Assembly: GCA_035048495.1 (NCBI GenBank)
Contig: CM068549.1
Coordinates: 7,361,822-7,425,821 of the forward strand
DNA length: 64,000 nt
Direction: 5' to 3'
DNA from: Euptelea pleiosperma
Taxonomy: Eukaryota > Streptophyta > Magnoliopsida > Ranunculales > Eupteleaceae
Each line of letters begins with the position of its first letter. Position 1 is the first letter of the stretch. Under the pieces are notes generated by a model. The model made no database searches. It was given only the letters and a program-made list of their open reading frames with translations, and had not been told where the DNA came from. Made by a program: the position numbers and the translations under genes. Shown here piece after piece: positions 37,116-48,714 of this stretch.

Positions 37116-37138
37116 GGGGCCTTTCACCCTAGGGTACC
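37116..37138. mobile_element. Old family-B LTR, segment 2 (with GGGGC and GTACC TSDs)
   Basis: A 23-bp remnant between two insertions. It begins with the second GGGGC and ends with GTACC (37134-37138), the TSD of the younger B insertion. The younger copy shows the same stretch uninterrupted at about 37806-37828. Confidence 0.9.
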
Positions 37139-38128
37139 TGTCACGCCCCGAATCTGGATACCCAGATACGACCCGAAAATCCGAGGATCGACCCATACCC
37201 GAACCCAGAGGTGATCCATGAATGTCCCCTAGTGGTCCAATTAGGTCAATTAGACTACTAAGGTTCATTCGAAAACCCACTAAGTAAACAAAAAAGTCTA
37301 GATGTAGAAAACAAATAATTCATAATTCAAATAATTTAATCAATCAACTAAATGTGGAGAGATGGAAGTGAGAACATGCTCTTAATCAAAGGCTTACATG
37401 CCCGTGAAAATAAATAAATAATGTTATAAAATAATCAAATACAACTTTCTAAAGTGTGGGATCGACTCCCAAATCCTCGCCGATCTCTTCGAATGCACTG
37501 GAGTCTTTCGTCTCAAAATCATCTCACGTACCCGGCTCCTCAAAATCTGAAAATGGTATCGGTGTAGCACCGTGAGCCGAGGCCCAGTAATACAACAATG
37601 TGCATGGTATGATATCATACTATACAAGTTTTTAACCAAGGTATGCATCTCAATCATATAATAAGGATGACATGAATATGAGGATGAATGCAAGTAAGTA
37701 CGGGATGCAAATGCAACTAGTACCCATAACCACATAGGGTCTCCATCTCCTTCCCGCACTGGGAGAGGTCTCATCGACCCATCTGCAGGATATAATAACG
37801 TCTGGGGCCTTTCACCCTAGGGTACCGAACCCTGATTAATTGATAAAACCAATATAAACGTATATAATATACTTCAACCCCGTTCCCTTATGCACCCCTT
37901 ATATGAAATGACGTGATGATCATGGTATGACAACAAGATGTACTAGGGTTACATGATATAAGCACACATGTATTTAACATTTAAATAAGAATATAAAATA
38001 AACACATGATCATTAAAAGTGATAACATGGGAACGAATTAGAGTTAAACATGAATAACATGAAATAAACACCGAATGTCACAATCAGCATGGATGAACAA
38101 TATAAGTGGAAATCACAAGGCAATCCAA

Positions 38129-38500
38129 CACACCATGGCCGAACCCTATGAGGGATCCATGACACAAGGTCGAACCCTAAAGAGGGATCCAAGACACTTG
38201 GCCGAACCCTATAAGGGATCCAAGACACATGGGTGGGATCCCCATGCATACAAGTATAGGTCGAACCATCTAGGTATAATAGTCAATAAGACATGATCAA
38301 ATATCACAATCAACATCGATGAATAATATAAGTGAAAATCGCAAGAGAATCTAACATGCCATGGCCGAACTCTATGAGGGATTCATGACACAAGGTCGAA
38401 CCCTAAAGAGGGATCCAAGACACTTGGCCGAACCCTATGAGAGATCCAAGACACATGGGTGGGATCCCCATGCATACAAGTATAGGTCAAACCATCTAGG
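38129..38500. repeat. 226-bp duplication containing 33-bp repeats
   Basis: Two copies (starting near 38134 and 38360) of a block made of three 33-bp units of type CGAACCCTAAAGAGGGATCC. The inverted LTR at 59493 is inserted in the old B copy within one of these units. Confidence 0.85.
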
Positions 38501-38689
38501 GTTTAATCAAACAACAAGGTTAAAACCTTAATAGTTAATAATCATGACCGAACCACAAACAATTAATAGATTTTTTACAAAAAATGTACTGCATTATAAA
38601 AATTATAACTAAATAAGTATGAATTAAAAAAATATAAACTCAATAGATTTAAAAACTAGATTCACAGAGGTTTTTAAAAAAAAAATAAA

Positions 38690-39660
38690 TAGAAAAAATA
38701 TTCAGATTCAAAATATAGGTCAAAACTCTTAATTAATTGGGCCGGACGGAATCTGGGATAAAGAAAAGTCTCGCACATTTGAAAAATCATTACTTAATCA
38801 ATACATATCGGAAAAATACAAACTCAAGGGTTCTGGAAACAAAATTGATAGAGGTATCTATAAAAAATAATTAAAAAAATATTTAGGTTAAAAATATAGA
38901 TCGAAATCCCAAGTAAAGTGGACCGTGTAAAATCTAAAATTCTGGGTTTTACAGAAAAGTCCAGTACGTTTGAAAAATTATAACTTAATCAATACAGATC
39001 AGAAAAATATAAACTCAAAGGTTCTAGAAACTAGATTAATAGAGGTATCTGTGAAAAATAATTAGAAAAATATTTAGGTTAAAAATATAAATCGAAATCT
39101 CAGGTAAAGTGGACCGTGTAAAATCTAGAATTTTGGGTTTTACAGAAAAGTTCAGCACGTTTGAAAAATCATAACTTAATCAATATAAATCAGAAAAATA
39201 TAAACTCAAAGGTTCTAGAGACTAGATTGATAGAGGTATCCATGAAAAATAATTAGAAAAATATTTAGGTTAAAAATATAGATCGAAATCCCAAGTGAAG
39301 TGGATCATGTAAAATCTGGAATTCTGGGTTTTACAGAAAAATCCAGCACATTTGAAAAATCATAACTTAATAAATAAAAATTAGAAAAATATAAACTCAA
39401 AGGTTCTAGAAACTAGATTGATAGAGGTATCCAAGAAAAATAATTAAAAAAATATTTAGATTAAAAATATGGATCGAAATCCCAATGAAGTGGACCGTGT
39501 AAAATCTGAAATTCTGGGTTATTTTGTAAAGTCTAACAACGTAAAAAAAATTATAACTTAATCGATACAAATCAGAAAAATACAAACTAAACGGTTTTGG
39601 AAACTAGATTCATAGAGGTATTTAGAAAAAATAATTATAAAAATATTTAAATTATAAAAA
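38690..39660. repeat. 191-bp tandem repeat, about five copies
   Basis: The anchor GAAAAATCATAACTTAAT recurs at about 38781, 38972, 39163, 39354 and 39543, at steps of 191 bp, with moderate divergence. AT-rich and non-coding. Confidence 0.9.
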
Positions 39661-42271
39661 TATAACAAAAATGATAAAGAACATAGTCATCCGTTATAGG
39701 TACAAAATAGACCATGACCAAATCCATAATGGTGGCCCAAAATAAAGATCAACCCAATAAGAATAAAGTAAATATTGTTGAAATTAATTTATAAAGAGTA
39801 TCAACCATTATCTAATGAAAGAGAAACAAAATCTTGAAGAAAAACAAGTATAGGATGGATCAAGCGCACTTACCTCAAGGTTTCTTGAACTTTAATGAAA
39901 ATCAAAAGTTTCTTCAAATTTGAAAGTCGTCGGATCGTCCTCTACTCGGGGTATGTTTTTCCATTCAGAGTCTCCGTTAATTCTCCCTTCTTGCTCGAGT
40001 GCGATCGGTACCCGGATGAAGGTTTAATGGAGCTTTCTCTATTCTTCAATGGAATTGGGTTTGTGAACGCTTCTAAAGCTTTAGGGTTTTCATAAATAGG
40101 TTTAGGGAACGATTAGGGTTTCTATTTTGTTGAAATTCGTAACTATCAAAGGAATGACTTTTTCAACCCTCAAAAACTTATATTTTACACTATTAATGGG
40201 TTAGAAATGGGCCCAAGGCCCATATACATCAATAGGTCTCATTTAATAATATTATTAAGCCCTAAAGGCCTCTAAATTGGCCATACGGGCCCACCCAACA
40301 ATCATAACACAAATAATTATAAATTAATTCAATCAAACTATATTATATAATTTAAAAGTCTATACAATAAGGTATTGACACATGTCACACACACAAATCA
40401 CATAAAAGTAGTCTAAATACATAAAAATCATAAAAAACGTTCAAAGCACCAGAAAAGTGTCAAGTGACATCAGAATGACCCAAAAATGATTCGTGGGTCT
40501 CACACTCCTATTAAATAAATAAAATATAATTAAATATTATTTTTAAAAATATAAGAATGGTAGGAAAGTTTAAAAATTACGAAAGATACTATTTTTGTCA
40601 AAATCTCTCGAAATCTCCCGCTAGGGTTTTCATGTATCAGGAAAGGTTCCAAATTTCACAGGTAAGTTGGTAAGGATAAAATAGAAATATTTTTTTGTGT
40701 CTCGGGCCTACAAATGTTAGCTGGGGAAAGAAAAAGTCCCCTGCAAGTTATAGTTCATTATTCTTAGCAGGAATTTTGCCCTAAAGAACGAATTTCAAAA
40801 ATAGCAGGTTTTTCAAAGTTGTCAGAATGAAACCAAATTAAATACACATACTCAAACATGATATTAAACAATAAAAACAATAATAAGAGTCTGAAAAAGT
40901 TTCAGGTTTTCATTATCAGGTGAATTTACCATAATACCCTAGTGAAAGTAGGTTTTTTCCGCGTCGTTGGTTACGGAAACCCTAGAATCAACACATTTTG
41001 TAATTTTTATCCGATTATCCTGCAAAATTGACAGATTTGTATAGGGATTTGTGTCGGATGTCGATCCGCACTCGGGATTAGTCAGGTTAGCGCATATTTG
41101 AACATAAAATGATGGAACTTATGCTAGAAAATTATGGAGAGGTGAGAATGGTGATTGTAAGTGATTGAAAACATGATTTTAGAGACAATTTCTAGATTAA
41201 GATGCACTGAAAAACTCCAAAACATAATATTCAAATTGCTTTATTAATTTATCAAATGTGCATACAATCATAAAACATCAGGAAAACCTAATTAGAAAGC
41301 ATGAAAATTAGAGAGAGAAATGGAGGATTTAGAGAGGGAAAGTAGAGAGAACCTAAGGAAGAGAGAGAAAGAGAGAACTAGAGAGAGAAAGAGAGAAGTC
41401 TAGAGAGAAAAAGGGTTTCTAACCTAGAAAGAGAAAGGATGAGAGAGAAAGTAAGAAAGAGGAGATATAGAAGATTACCTTAGAGAGAGAAACATCTCGA
41501 GGTGATGAAGAGATCCTCAACCTACCCACCTTGAAGAATAATGGAGCACTCATTGTGTTGGACGGCTGTAAGATGGAGATTGTCCTTGGAAGATGATGGT
41601 GATCACTTCTATGGTTTGGATAGGAGAACCCGATCTGTGGAATAAGGGCAAGTTCTTGTGTGGGGAGTAACTCGAGGTGATGGTAGGCGCTGGCACGCAG
41701 GTGAGTAGAGCAGCAAAAGGTGGATGACCTGTGGAGATAATGAAGTGCAGTGGAGGAGACCGTTGATGGAGGAGCTACCAATGGCTTAGAAAATCGGTGG
41801 TGAGGGAATGACCAGGTGGAGATCTCCCCATCCCGTGTCGCAGTCCGGCTAGAACACTGGTAGAGAATGGAAGTGCAGGTCTGCAACGTTGCAAACCTAT
41901 TGGTCCGTTGCCTGTGGGAGAAGGGTTGATGGAGAACCCGTGGAGAAAACTTGCAGAAGATGAAGAGATCGCTAGTTGGAATGGTGCTTGGGAGGACAGC
42001 CAGCAAAGGAGGAGAAGACGGCCTGGTATTACTGATTCCAGTAGTCGCAAACCTGCTGTAGTTGCAGGACCGCCCAAAGTGATGGTGCACCGGCTTGAGC
42101 CAATGGGAGGGAGGTCGAGAGCGTGGAAGACAACGTTGATGGTGGCGTTGGTTGCTGCAGTAGACGTGGCAGCAGGCGGACAACAAGGAAAGGAAGAAAC
42201 GGAAGAAAAGAAAGAGGAAGAAGAAGGAGATAAAGAAGACGAAAAAAAGAAGAGGAGGCTGAAGAAGATGG

Positions 42272-42296
42272 CCGGAGTTGCAGGCTGCAACTCCGG
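42272..42296. repeat. GTTGCAG hairpin, 12-bp arms (E left LTR)
   Basis: CCGGAGTTGCAG and CTGCAACTCCGG with a 1-nt loop. The right LTR copy at 54161-54185 has one arm mutated (CCGA). Confidence 0.9.
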
Positions 42297-42475
42297 TCAA
42301 AGATGGATGGAGAGTTTCAGTAGGCGGTGGGAAAGTTGCAGGGGGTGCTGCGTTGCTGCCTCACGCAGCAAAGAGAATAATAGATGAAGAAGAACGGAGG
42401 GAGACAGAGAAGATGGAGGTGGTCTAAGAGGAGCTCGCCGAAAAAGACGAACCAGTCCGGCGAGCTTCAAGATGA

Positions 42476-42950
42476 AGAAGAAGAAGGACCAGAAGCAGAA
42501 GAAGAAGAAGAAGAAGAAGAAGAAGAAGAAGAAGAAAAAGGAGAAAGAGAAAAGGAAGAAGAAGGATAGGAGGAGAGGGGGAGGACCCTCACCGTTGCAT
42601 GCTGTCGGTGAGGACGGTGGTGGAACTTGGTTCGCCGGCCGAAGTTGCAAACCTGCAACTCCAGGAAAAGAAAAAGAAGAAGAAAAAGAAGAAGAAGGAA
42701 GAGAAGAAGAAGAAGAAGAAGAAGAAGAAGAAGGAAGAGAAGAAGAAGAAGAAGAAGGAAGAGAAGAAGAAGAAGAAGAAGAAGAGGAGGAGCAGTTCGC
42801 CGGAGTAGTGGCGAGGATGATGACCGGAGTTGCAGGTTTTGCAACTCCGGTGGAAGGCTTGGGAGGAGAACGTTCAGCAGAAGAAGAAGAAGAAGAAGAA
42901 GAAGAAGAAGAAGAAATAGAAGAAGAAGAAGAAATGGAAGAGAGGAAGAC
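42476..42950. repeat. GAA microsatellite cluster
   Basis: Three (GAA)n-rich tracts on the plus strand, CTT-rich on the element strand, interrupted by unique sequence and a hairpin. The third tract is about 30 bp longer in the right LTR (57618-57684). Confidence 0.9.
42824..42850. repeat. GTTGCAG hairpin (E left LTR, second)
   Basis: CCGGAGTTGCA and TGCAACTCCGG across 5 nt. Its right-LTR counterpart is at 57563-57589. A degenerate third copy lies near 42640. Confidence 0.85.
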
Positions 42951-45900
42951 GGTGCCCAACTCGCTGGAAGAGAAGAAGAAATGGAAGGAAGGAAGAGAGA
43001 AGAGGGAAAGAGGGAGAGACCAAAAAGGAGAGAGGTCTAAGGATTTTCAACCCTTCTTCTCAAGGAGAAACCATGGGTTTCTCAACTTGGAAACTCACGG
43101 TTTTTAAAAATAATTTTTTTTTAATTATTTTTTTATTTTTTATTTGTATATTTGAACTTGCGAGCTTGGGCTCGAGGTTTATGGGCCGTTTGGCCATAAG
43201 GCTGATTGATTACTAGGCCGAGAGATGACGCCACGAGTCGGCCAGTGGTTGGCCAATGGGAACGCTAAAAATTGTGGGCCCAGAGTGCATCGGTCATGGG
43301 CCAGAAGGTAGGTGAGAAGGGTAGTGGGCCACTGGGCTCGATGGATGTGGGTTAGGGTGTGTTTGGTTGCCAGGGGAGAAAAATGCATTTTCCCCTTGAA
43401 ATACCCATCAAGGAAAAATATATTTTCCTTTCTTTGGAAATCGAGCTCTACGCACTCAGCCACAATCAAACATCTGAGGCATTTCTCTACAATCAAACCT
43501 GCCATAGGGACTGATATTTTACAATGGAGATCGGGTGGTTGATAGGATGGATGATCGACTGATCGGTAGCACGATCGGATGGTCGGATGCATAGAATTGA
43601 TAGATCAGATGGTGATCTATAGAGATCCAACGGCCCGATGGAAGATCCAACGGTCAGAAAGCTAAGGGAGATGAGACAGCGCCAATGGGCAGGAGTTCTG
43701 GGGTTAAGTCAATAGATTCGAGGACCGAGAGATGAAGAGAGGGAGAATAAGGAGAGATGAGAGAGAAAATATCAGAAAAAGTATTGGCAGAGGGTCATGA
43801 ACCCTGGTTTTCCATTGTTCTTCACTTGAGCTTTGCCAGTAAAGCAGGCCATCATTTGATGTGGCTTTAAATGCTTTGGTCCTTCTCTTGGTTATCAGCT
43901 CTCCCGCTCTCGTGGTTCCTTGGGCCAGCTCTTCGATCCCCTTGTTCAGCCCGTAATAGGCTCATAACTTCTAGACATAGCCTGTGGACTCTTTAAGCTT
44001 TGATAATGGGCTTTCATGATCCATGTGGGCCCACAAGTCTCGAGAATCATCCAATCAGGGTTTCCTATGACAGAAGAAGCGCGTAATGAGACTTAATCAG
44101 AACGGCTTAATATCTAAATTTCTAAAAATGTGTTTAATGCATGCAAATATACCATTTCGTCCAGAAAAGTGTGTTCTACGCAATGAGATAGACTCTTACG
44201 TAGAAAAGTGGATAATTAGAGCAGTTTTACGTAGGAGAGTGCGATAATGCTAAAAGGATAATTGCTTAAAATAAGCACTTTTGAGCGAATATCACAACCC
44301 CCAACCAGCATATTGCCAATCCTTGGCAATTAGTGCGAAATAAATGAGCTTAAAAGGGCTCTGCACATGCTGCACACTTTTTCATATTAGCTCAGGGAAA
44401 ACACCGTTCGTCATATCATTGAATGGATGCAAAAATAGTTACATGTTAGCGAAGAGTTTGAAAGTTTTGGCAAGACTACAGACTGATAATCATGACACAG
44501 AATAGTCAGACTCTGCATGTGCGTGTGCTCAACATTCTCATCATCCGACAGTAAAGATTTCCAGATCACCTCTAAGTTTTTATGCCTCGACCTCAAATCT
44601 CACATGTTTAGCACTCAGAATAGAATCACATAAGAAGGGTTTTCTTCTTTTCTCTCAATTTATATGTGAGGAGATGTGTTGATGAAAGTAAAGATCTCAC
44701 ATATGTATTATTTAAAGGAAAGACATCTTTAACAGAAGAAGATCTCATGATTGGAATACCACTTCACTCGGGAACGTTAGATCAAACTCTATAGCTTCTC
44801 CTTCTCCAATCTCCACATTTTATGATCGTGCTATCCTAGAATCAAATAGGACTTTCCTGGGTTATAATGAGGCTTAGGTCCGGTGTAGAAAAATAAAGGG
44901 ATACAGGATTTCAAAGATCTTGAGAGGATATTGCCATTTTCTTGAATTTTTCCTGCGGCGTAACACCATTATCTAGTTATTTTTCCCTTTTTTTTCGTAT
45001 TTTTCTCTTTTTCTTGATATTTCTGAGACTGCTCAATTTCTTTTCAGCTCTTTTTCATACTTTCTTTCCATATTTTGTTTTCAGCTTGAACCACTTTCTT
45101 TTTCTTTTGATTTTTCTTCTTTACTTTTCTTTTCACGGTACACCCACATTAGTTATTCTTTATCCTTCTCAAAAGTAGGGTAGCTAGTAACACTTCGTAG
45201 CTGAACTGGGTTTTTGGTTAATGGGTTTAACAAGAAAAGGCTTTTATAGAAAGGTTCAAAGGGTTTCTAGTGAAGTATAATTCAGGTGAGTAAAAAGGCT
45301 GAATGGTTCAGAAAAAAATGGCCTAAATCATTTTCTAGGGTTTGCACTATCATGTATACTGTCTTGACTGGATATAGAGAAGGTTCTGTCGTAGTAATCC
45401 AATGTTGATGTCGTTCCGAGTTTTATGATCGAAGCAAAAGATAATGAGATCTCTCAACGAATATTGCGGGCATGAAGAATAGTGAGTCATCTTGTGACTC
45501 AGGATTAATGTATAACCCTCTGAAATGATTAAAGGCTTGAAAGCTCACCAGGTTAGGTCTCCACAATTCTTCTCACAGGATCTCTAGAATTTCCAAACTT
45601 ATGATGACTCTGATGTTGATAGTGTACAATTGTGCCGAATTTGAGTTTTTCTAAGTTTTCAAAACTGCTGTAGCCACACTTGACTTGATTCAAAGCTAAC
45701 CAAAAATTGACATCCTCAATACTGACTTAACGGAGGTTTTCAGCTAATCAAAGTCAGGGTATTTGACACATTTTTGAAATTCTAGAAAACTTTTGGAGAG
45801 CATCGGAAATCACCCCAAAAACAACAATATTTTTTTTTTTTTTTTTTATCAAAATGAAGACATGAGTTTTGGTAAATACCCACCCCCAACCAAAATACAG

Positions 45901-46245
45901 CACCGTCCTCGGTGCTCATGACCGGGACATAAAATGATGAAAAATCAGTGATGATGATGCAAATGTTCAGGGAGGATGTTACCAAGTCGGCAGAAACTCG
46001 ACAGTGTGTGGTACCTGATGATCGGGAGAATGAATGTACCTGTATTTTCAGAGATATAACAGTAATAACAAATGCATGAGACTCATGTACTCTAGGAATA
46101 TCGGAATTGCCTTTCCGAAAGCACTAAGTTTTACGTCTTCAGCCAGACATGACGGGGGTATATCAAGTACCCCCAACCAGGATAAAACTCATGGAGACTG
46201 AGTGAATCTGCAGTCTTCCTGACACCTAAGGTGGAACAGAAACAA

Positions 46246-48081
46246 TTATCCTATCCCTTGTCTAGGTATACCTGTGTAGAACAGGTCTTTCTCAGTGTAG
46301 ACTGAGAGAAGGACAGTAAGTTCTCTGAGTAGCCCTACAAAAGTGTGTAGTTGAGTAGGGAGGGATTGAAGCTTCTCAGTAAAAACTGAGAGGACAGGAG
46401 TAGGAGTGGGTTCTCCGAGCAGACCCACAAAAACATTTAGTTCAGCAGGGAGGGATAGAAGCTTCTCAGTAAAGACTGAGAGGAGAGTAGTAGTGGGTTC
46501 TCTGACCGTGGTTAGCAGAGCCGTAAACTCATTGAGTTTTGCGGGAATGTATCTGAATGGAGCAGACTCATGCAGATCAGTAATACCAAAATTGTCTGAC
46601 TCTGAGATGAAGTCAGACTCAAAGTGTTCTTGACACTTGGATAATTTATCCTCGAGAGAGTCCTGAATTAGACTCTCCATGACATACAGTTCATCAACAA
46701 CATCGACGTAGGGTGACGGGTGAAAACTGTTGACCTCTCCCTCGATGTTTTCTAATTTGAGAGGGATGTTCCAATCCCTACATTCAATATGTTCCTCCTC
46801 GGTGGGGATCGGTAGGTCCAGGACAGCGGGAGTCTCATATTCTAGACACGGTTCTACGGTAGGAATGTCTGCATCAGAGATAGAGATGGACATGGGTATC
46901 TCTGTGCTCGGTCCAGAAGTTGGTGCTGTTAAGGGCACCAAAGATTGGGACTCGGGTTCATCACTAATGTTGCACAATCCAAGGGAGGTGGGGAGGAACG
47001 GTAGATCAATGACAGTTGGGATCCTACAATCGAGACACAGCTCAGTGTCATGAAGATCATCTTCAGGGTCCAGGTTAGAAGCAGCAGTGGGAGATTGAGA
47101 AATAGGTTGCTCTGAGGTAGGTTCAGGATGTGATGCCTTTAAAGGCACCGAAGATGGATACACTAGTTCCTCAATAGTTTGGCTCGATCTAGGGGTGGGT
47201 ACAATTGCAATTTCATCCTGGCAATTCTGGTACTTGGTCCAATTGTGCGATTCCTCATTATAGATAGTGGCCATATCATTCTCCTCAGGATAAGCTACTG
47301 GTGGGCTAGTGAAGTTGACTTCCTCTCTCTCATTTTTTAATTGAATTAGACGTTGTTCGAAGCTTTCCATAGATTGCTTTTGTTGGTGCTCTAGACCTTG
47401 GAAAAACTGTTGTTGCTGGGCAATGTACTGAGAGAGAATGTCCTCTAGACCGGGTTTAGTAGCCAACGGAGGCGGTTCAGCCAAGGGGAGTTGAGGTGCA
47501 AACTCTTGATTGTAGTCCGACTGGGTATGAAAGTTGTAAGGCAAAGTGGAGTCTGGGACTAGTTGCTGACTCTGAAAGTCCTGAGGGGCCCACTGTTGAT
47601 CAGAATAGTCATTCTGTGGATATGACGGGTACTGGGATTGCGAGTATTGCCAGTCATACTCTCCATTGGGTTGATGGAACCCGCAAGGATAATTATCCTG
47701 CGACAGTTGTTGCGGGATAGCAGACTGTTCCCAACCAAAGTTATGGTGACTCCTATTATCCGGATAATAAGTGTTGTCATAGGAGGTCTGCATTGGAGAT
47801 GGAAAGGTACAGACATCTTGCTGGATAGCAGGGTAATATCCTACAGACTGGGAATGGTACACAGGTTGCTGGACTGCGGCACGAAGGTCAGAGACTGAAT
47901 TTTTAAGCTCTTGGAGTACAGAATTGTACTCCGGATCTCGATGATTATCATACCCTGTAGAAGTGTGCGAGACTGGAGTATCATGATGATACGCAGAATT
48001 GTCATACCATTGTTGAGAGTGATCACCTCGATTCTCACAGAAACTGTAGTAGGTCTCATACAGAGGCCGTTCATCTACCAT
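46246..48081 (-). CDS. Putative gag-derived protein, 611 residues
   Basis: The longest open frame in the window and the only one with non-trivial composition. Residues 1-205 are rich in Q, Y, S, N, P and D, prion-like in composition. Residues 210-255 (LEDILSQYIAQQQQFF... to LIQLKNEREE) look like a Q-rich coiled coil. Residues 270-510 are acidic and P/S/T-rich, with two related segments near 350 and 412 (CLxxxxPxVxDLP). Residues 533-600 hold three 28-30-residue repeats of type LLSVFTEKLxSLP. No CCHC knuckle, protease or RT motif is visible. It lies in sense orientation between leader and PPT, where gag is expected; the proline-LED-coiled-coil stretch recalls the linker of Athila gag (memory only). 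The start ATG at 48081 is the first in frame. The array element retains only its 3' repeat remnant. Alternatives are an extra non-gag ORF or a fortuitous frame. Confidence 0.55.
   Translation of the reverse strand: MVDERPLYETYYSFCENRGDHSQQWYDNSAYHHDTPVSHTSTGYDNHRDPEYNSVLQELKNSVSDLRAAVQQPVYHSQSVGYYPAIQQDVCTFPSPMQTSYDNTYYPDNRSHHNFGWEQSAIPQQLSQDNYPCGFHQPNGEYDWQYSQSQYPSYPQNDYSDQQWAPQDFQSQQLVPDSTLPYNFHTQSDYNQEFAPQLPLAEPPPLATKPGLEDILSQYIAQQQQFFQGLEHQQKQSMESFEQRLIQLKNEREEVNFTSPPVAYPEENDMATIYNEESHNWTKYQNCQDEIAIVPTPRSSQTIEELVYPSSVPLKASHPEPTSEQPISQSPTAASNLDPEDDLHDTELCLDCRIPTVIDLPFLPTSLGLCNISDEPESQSLVPLTAPTSGPSTEIPMSISISDADIPTVEPCLEYETPAVLDLPIPTEEEHIECRDWNIPLKLENIEGEVNSFHPSPYVDVVDELYVMESLIQDSLEDKLSKCQEHFESDFISESDNFGITDLHESAPFRYIPAKLNEFTALLTTVREPTTTLLSVFTEKLLSLPAELNVFVGLLGEPTPTPVLSVFTEKLQSLPTQLHTFVGLLRELTVLLSVYTEKDLFYTGIPRQGIG
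46288..46530. repeat. 84-90-bp repeats with CTCAGT/ACTGAG hairpins
   Basis: CTCAGT-N-ACTGAG inverted repeats at 46291, 46375 and 46465 mark three tandem units encoding the C-terminal LSVFTEKL repeats. The array units keep one such hairpin at about 3179, plus CTCTGACC...GCAGAG imperfect hairpins (about 3201 and 3300). Confidence 0.75.
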
Positions 48082-48709
48082 TAGAGGCGATAGAGGGGTG
48101 CGGTGGACTAACTCTCAGATCGAGTCAGTAAAAGGTTAAGGCAGGTCCAACCGGGCTTCTACTTGAAAAAGCAAGCCCAAGATTTGGCAAAAAGTTGCCA
48201 AAAGGAGACACTGGAGTGGTGATTCTAAATGATGCACACCAAGCACATATAATCCTATTCTAAACAATCAGGATATATTTTAGGCATTATCTTGTTAGTT
48301 TTGGGGCTAGAGTAGATTATGACAGTGGGCGGACCACTGGTTTATCTTTTAGCCGTCGGACTAACTGTTTGCACTCAGAGGTTCTCACCAGGCTACACTC
48401 TTCAGAGCGAATCCTTTAGTACTAACTCTAGTCAACAACAAGGCAATCCGAAGCCTAGACAGACGTGCGGCACAATGGCTGTCTTAAGTACGTCCCAGAC
48501 TAACCGGATTGGTCAAGTGTATAAGAAGAGTATTCCCTCGGGTTAAGCTAGGGTTGGTGCGTGTTCCTAGTCCACATGCAACTAACCACCGAATAGTCCA
48601 AGATGTCACGTCGAGCTCAGTGTACTTGAGTAGCAGGGACTTATGGGTGTGTTAGACAACAGGGACCCGCGCTCGTGGTCTTATTTTGATTGGATTTTAA
48701 GCGGGTTCG

Positions 48710-48714
48710 CTTTG
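48710..48714. other. TSD CTTTG, left copy
   Basis: Matches 51661-51665 on the other side of the nested solo LTR. Confidence 0.95.

Larger units (their letters stand above)
37139..40942. mobile_element. Young family-B solo LTR, main segment, TSD GTACC
   Basis: Starts TGTCACGCCCCGAATCTGGA and continues after element E at 59090 to a terminal TTACA at 59111. Flanking GTACC copies are at 37134-37138 and 59112-59116. Total without the insertion is about 3826 bp. It is one LTR with no internal region, inserted into an older copy of the same family. It contains duplicated CCGAACCCTA-type repeats and a 191-bp tandem repeat. A 66-codon frame near 39895 is not credible as a gene. Confidence 0.85.
40943..44294 (-). 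mobile_element. Element E left LTR (3' LTR, beta type)
   Basis: Contains the U5 module at its left end, an AG-rich tract, GTTGCAG hairpins, three GAA microsatellites (about 42476-42540, 42661-42790, 42877-42950) and a block with strong small hairpins (about 43370-43440). Long open frames here (for example 41419-42300 on the minus strand and the K/E-rich frame 42472-43107) are nearly unchanged in the right LTR and reflect low-complexity sequence; I do not call them genes. Confidence 0.9.
44295..48714 (-). mobile_element. Element E internal region, 3' part
   Basis: In element orientation this covers the gag-like frame (48081 to 46246), a long non-coding stretch and the PPT candidate beside the LTR (GGTTGGGGGTTG at 44295-44306). 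PPT-like motifs recur at 45883-45891 and 46170-46178. A 1.2-kb stretch (44300-45800) aligns with the array internal region at lower identity and holds pyrimidine-rich sequence but no gene. It ends at CTTTG, the TSD of the next insertion. Confidence 0.9.

Noticed and set aside
41419..42300. 293-codon minus-strand open frame, repeated at 53308-54189
   Set aside because: It lies wholly inside both LTRs of E, is low-complexity (S/F/L-rich at the end, GAA-derived) and matches no known domain. Its conservation is explained by LTR identity.
42472..43107. K/E-rich and S-rich long frames over GAA tracts
   Set aside because: All frames stay open because (GAA)n lacks stops; products are homopolymer-like on both strands.
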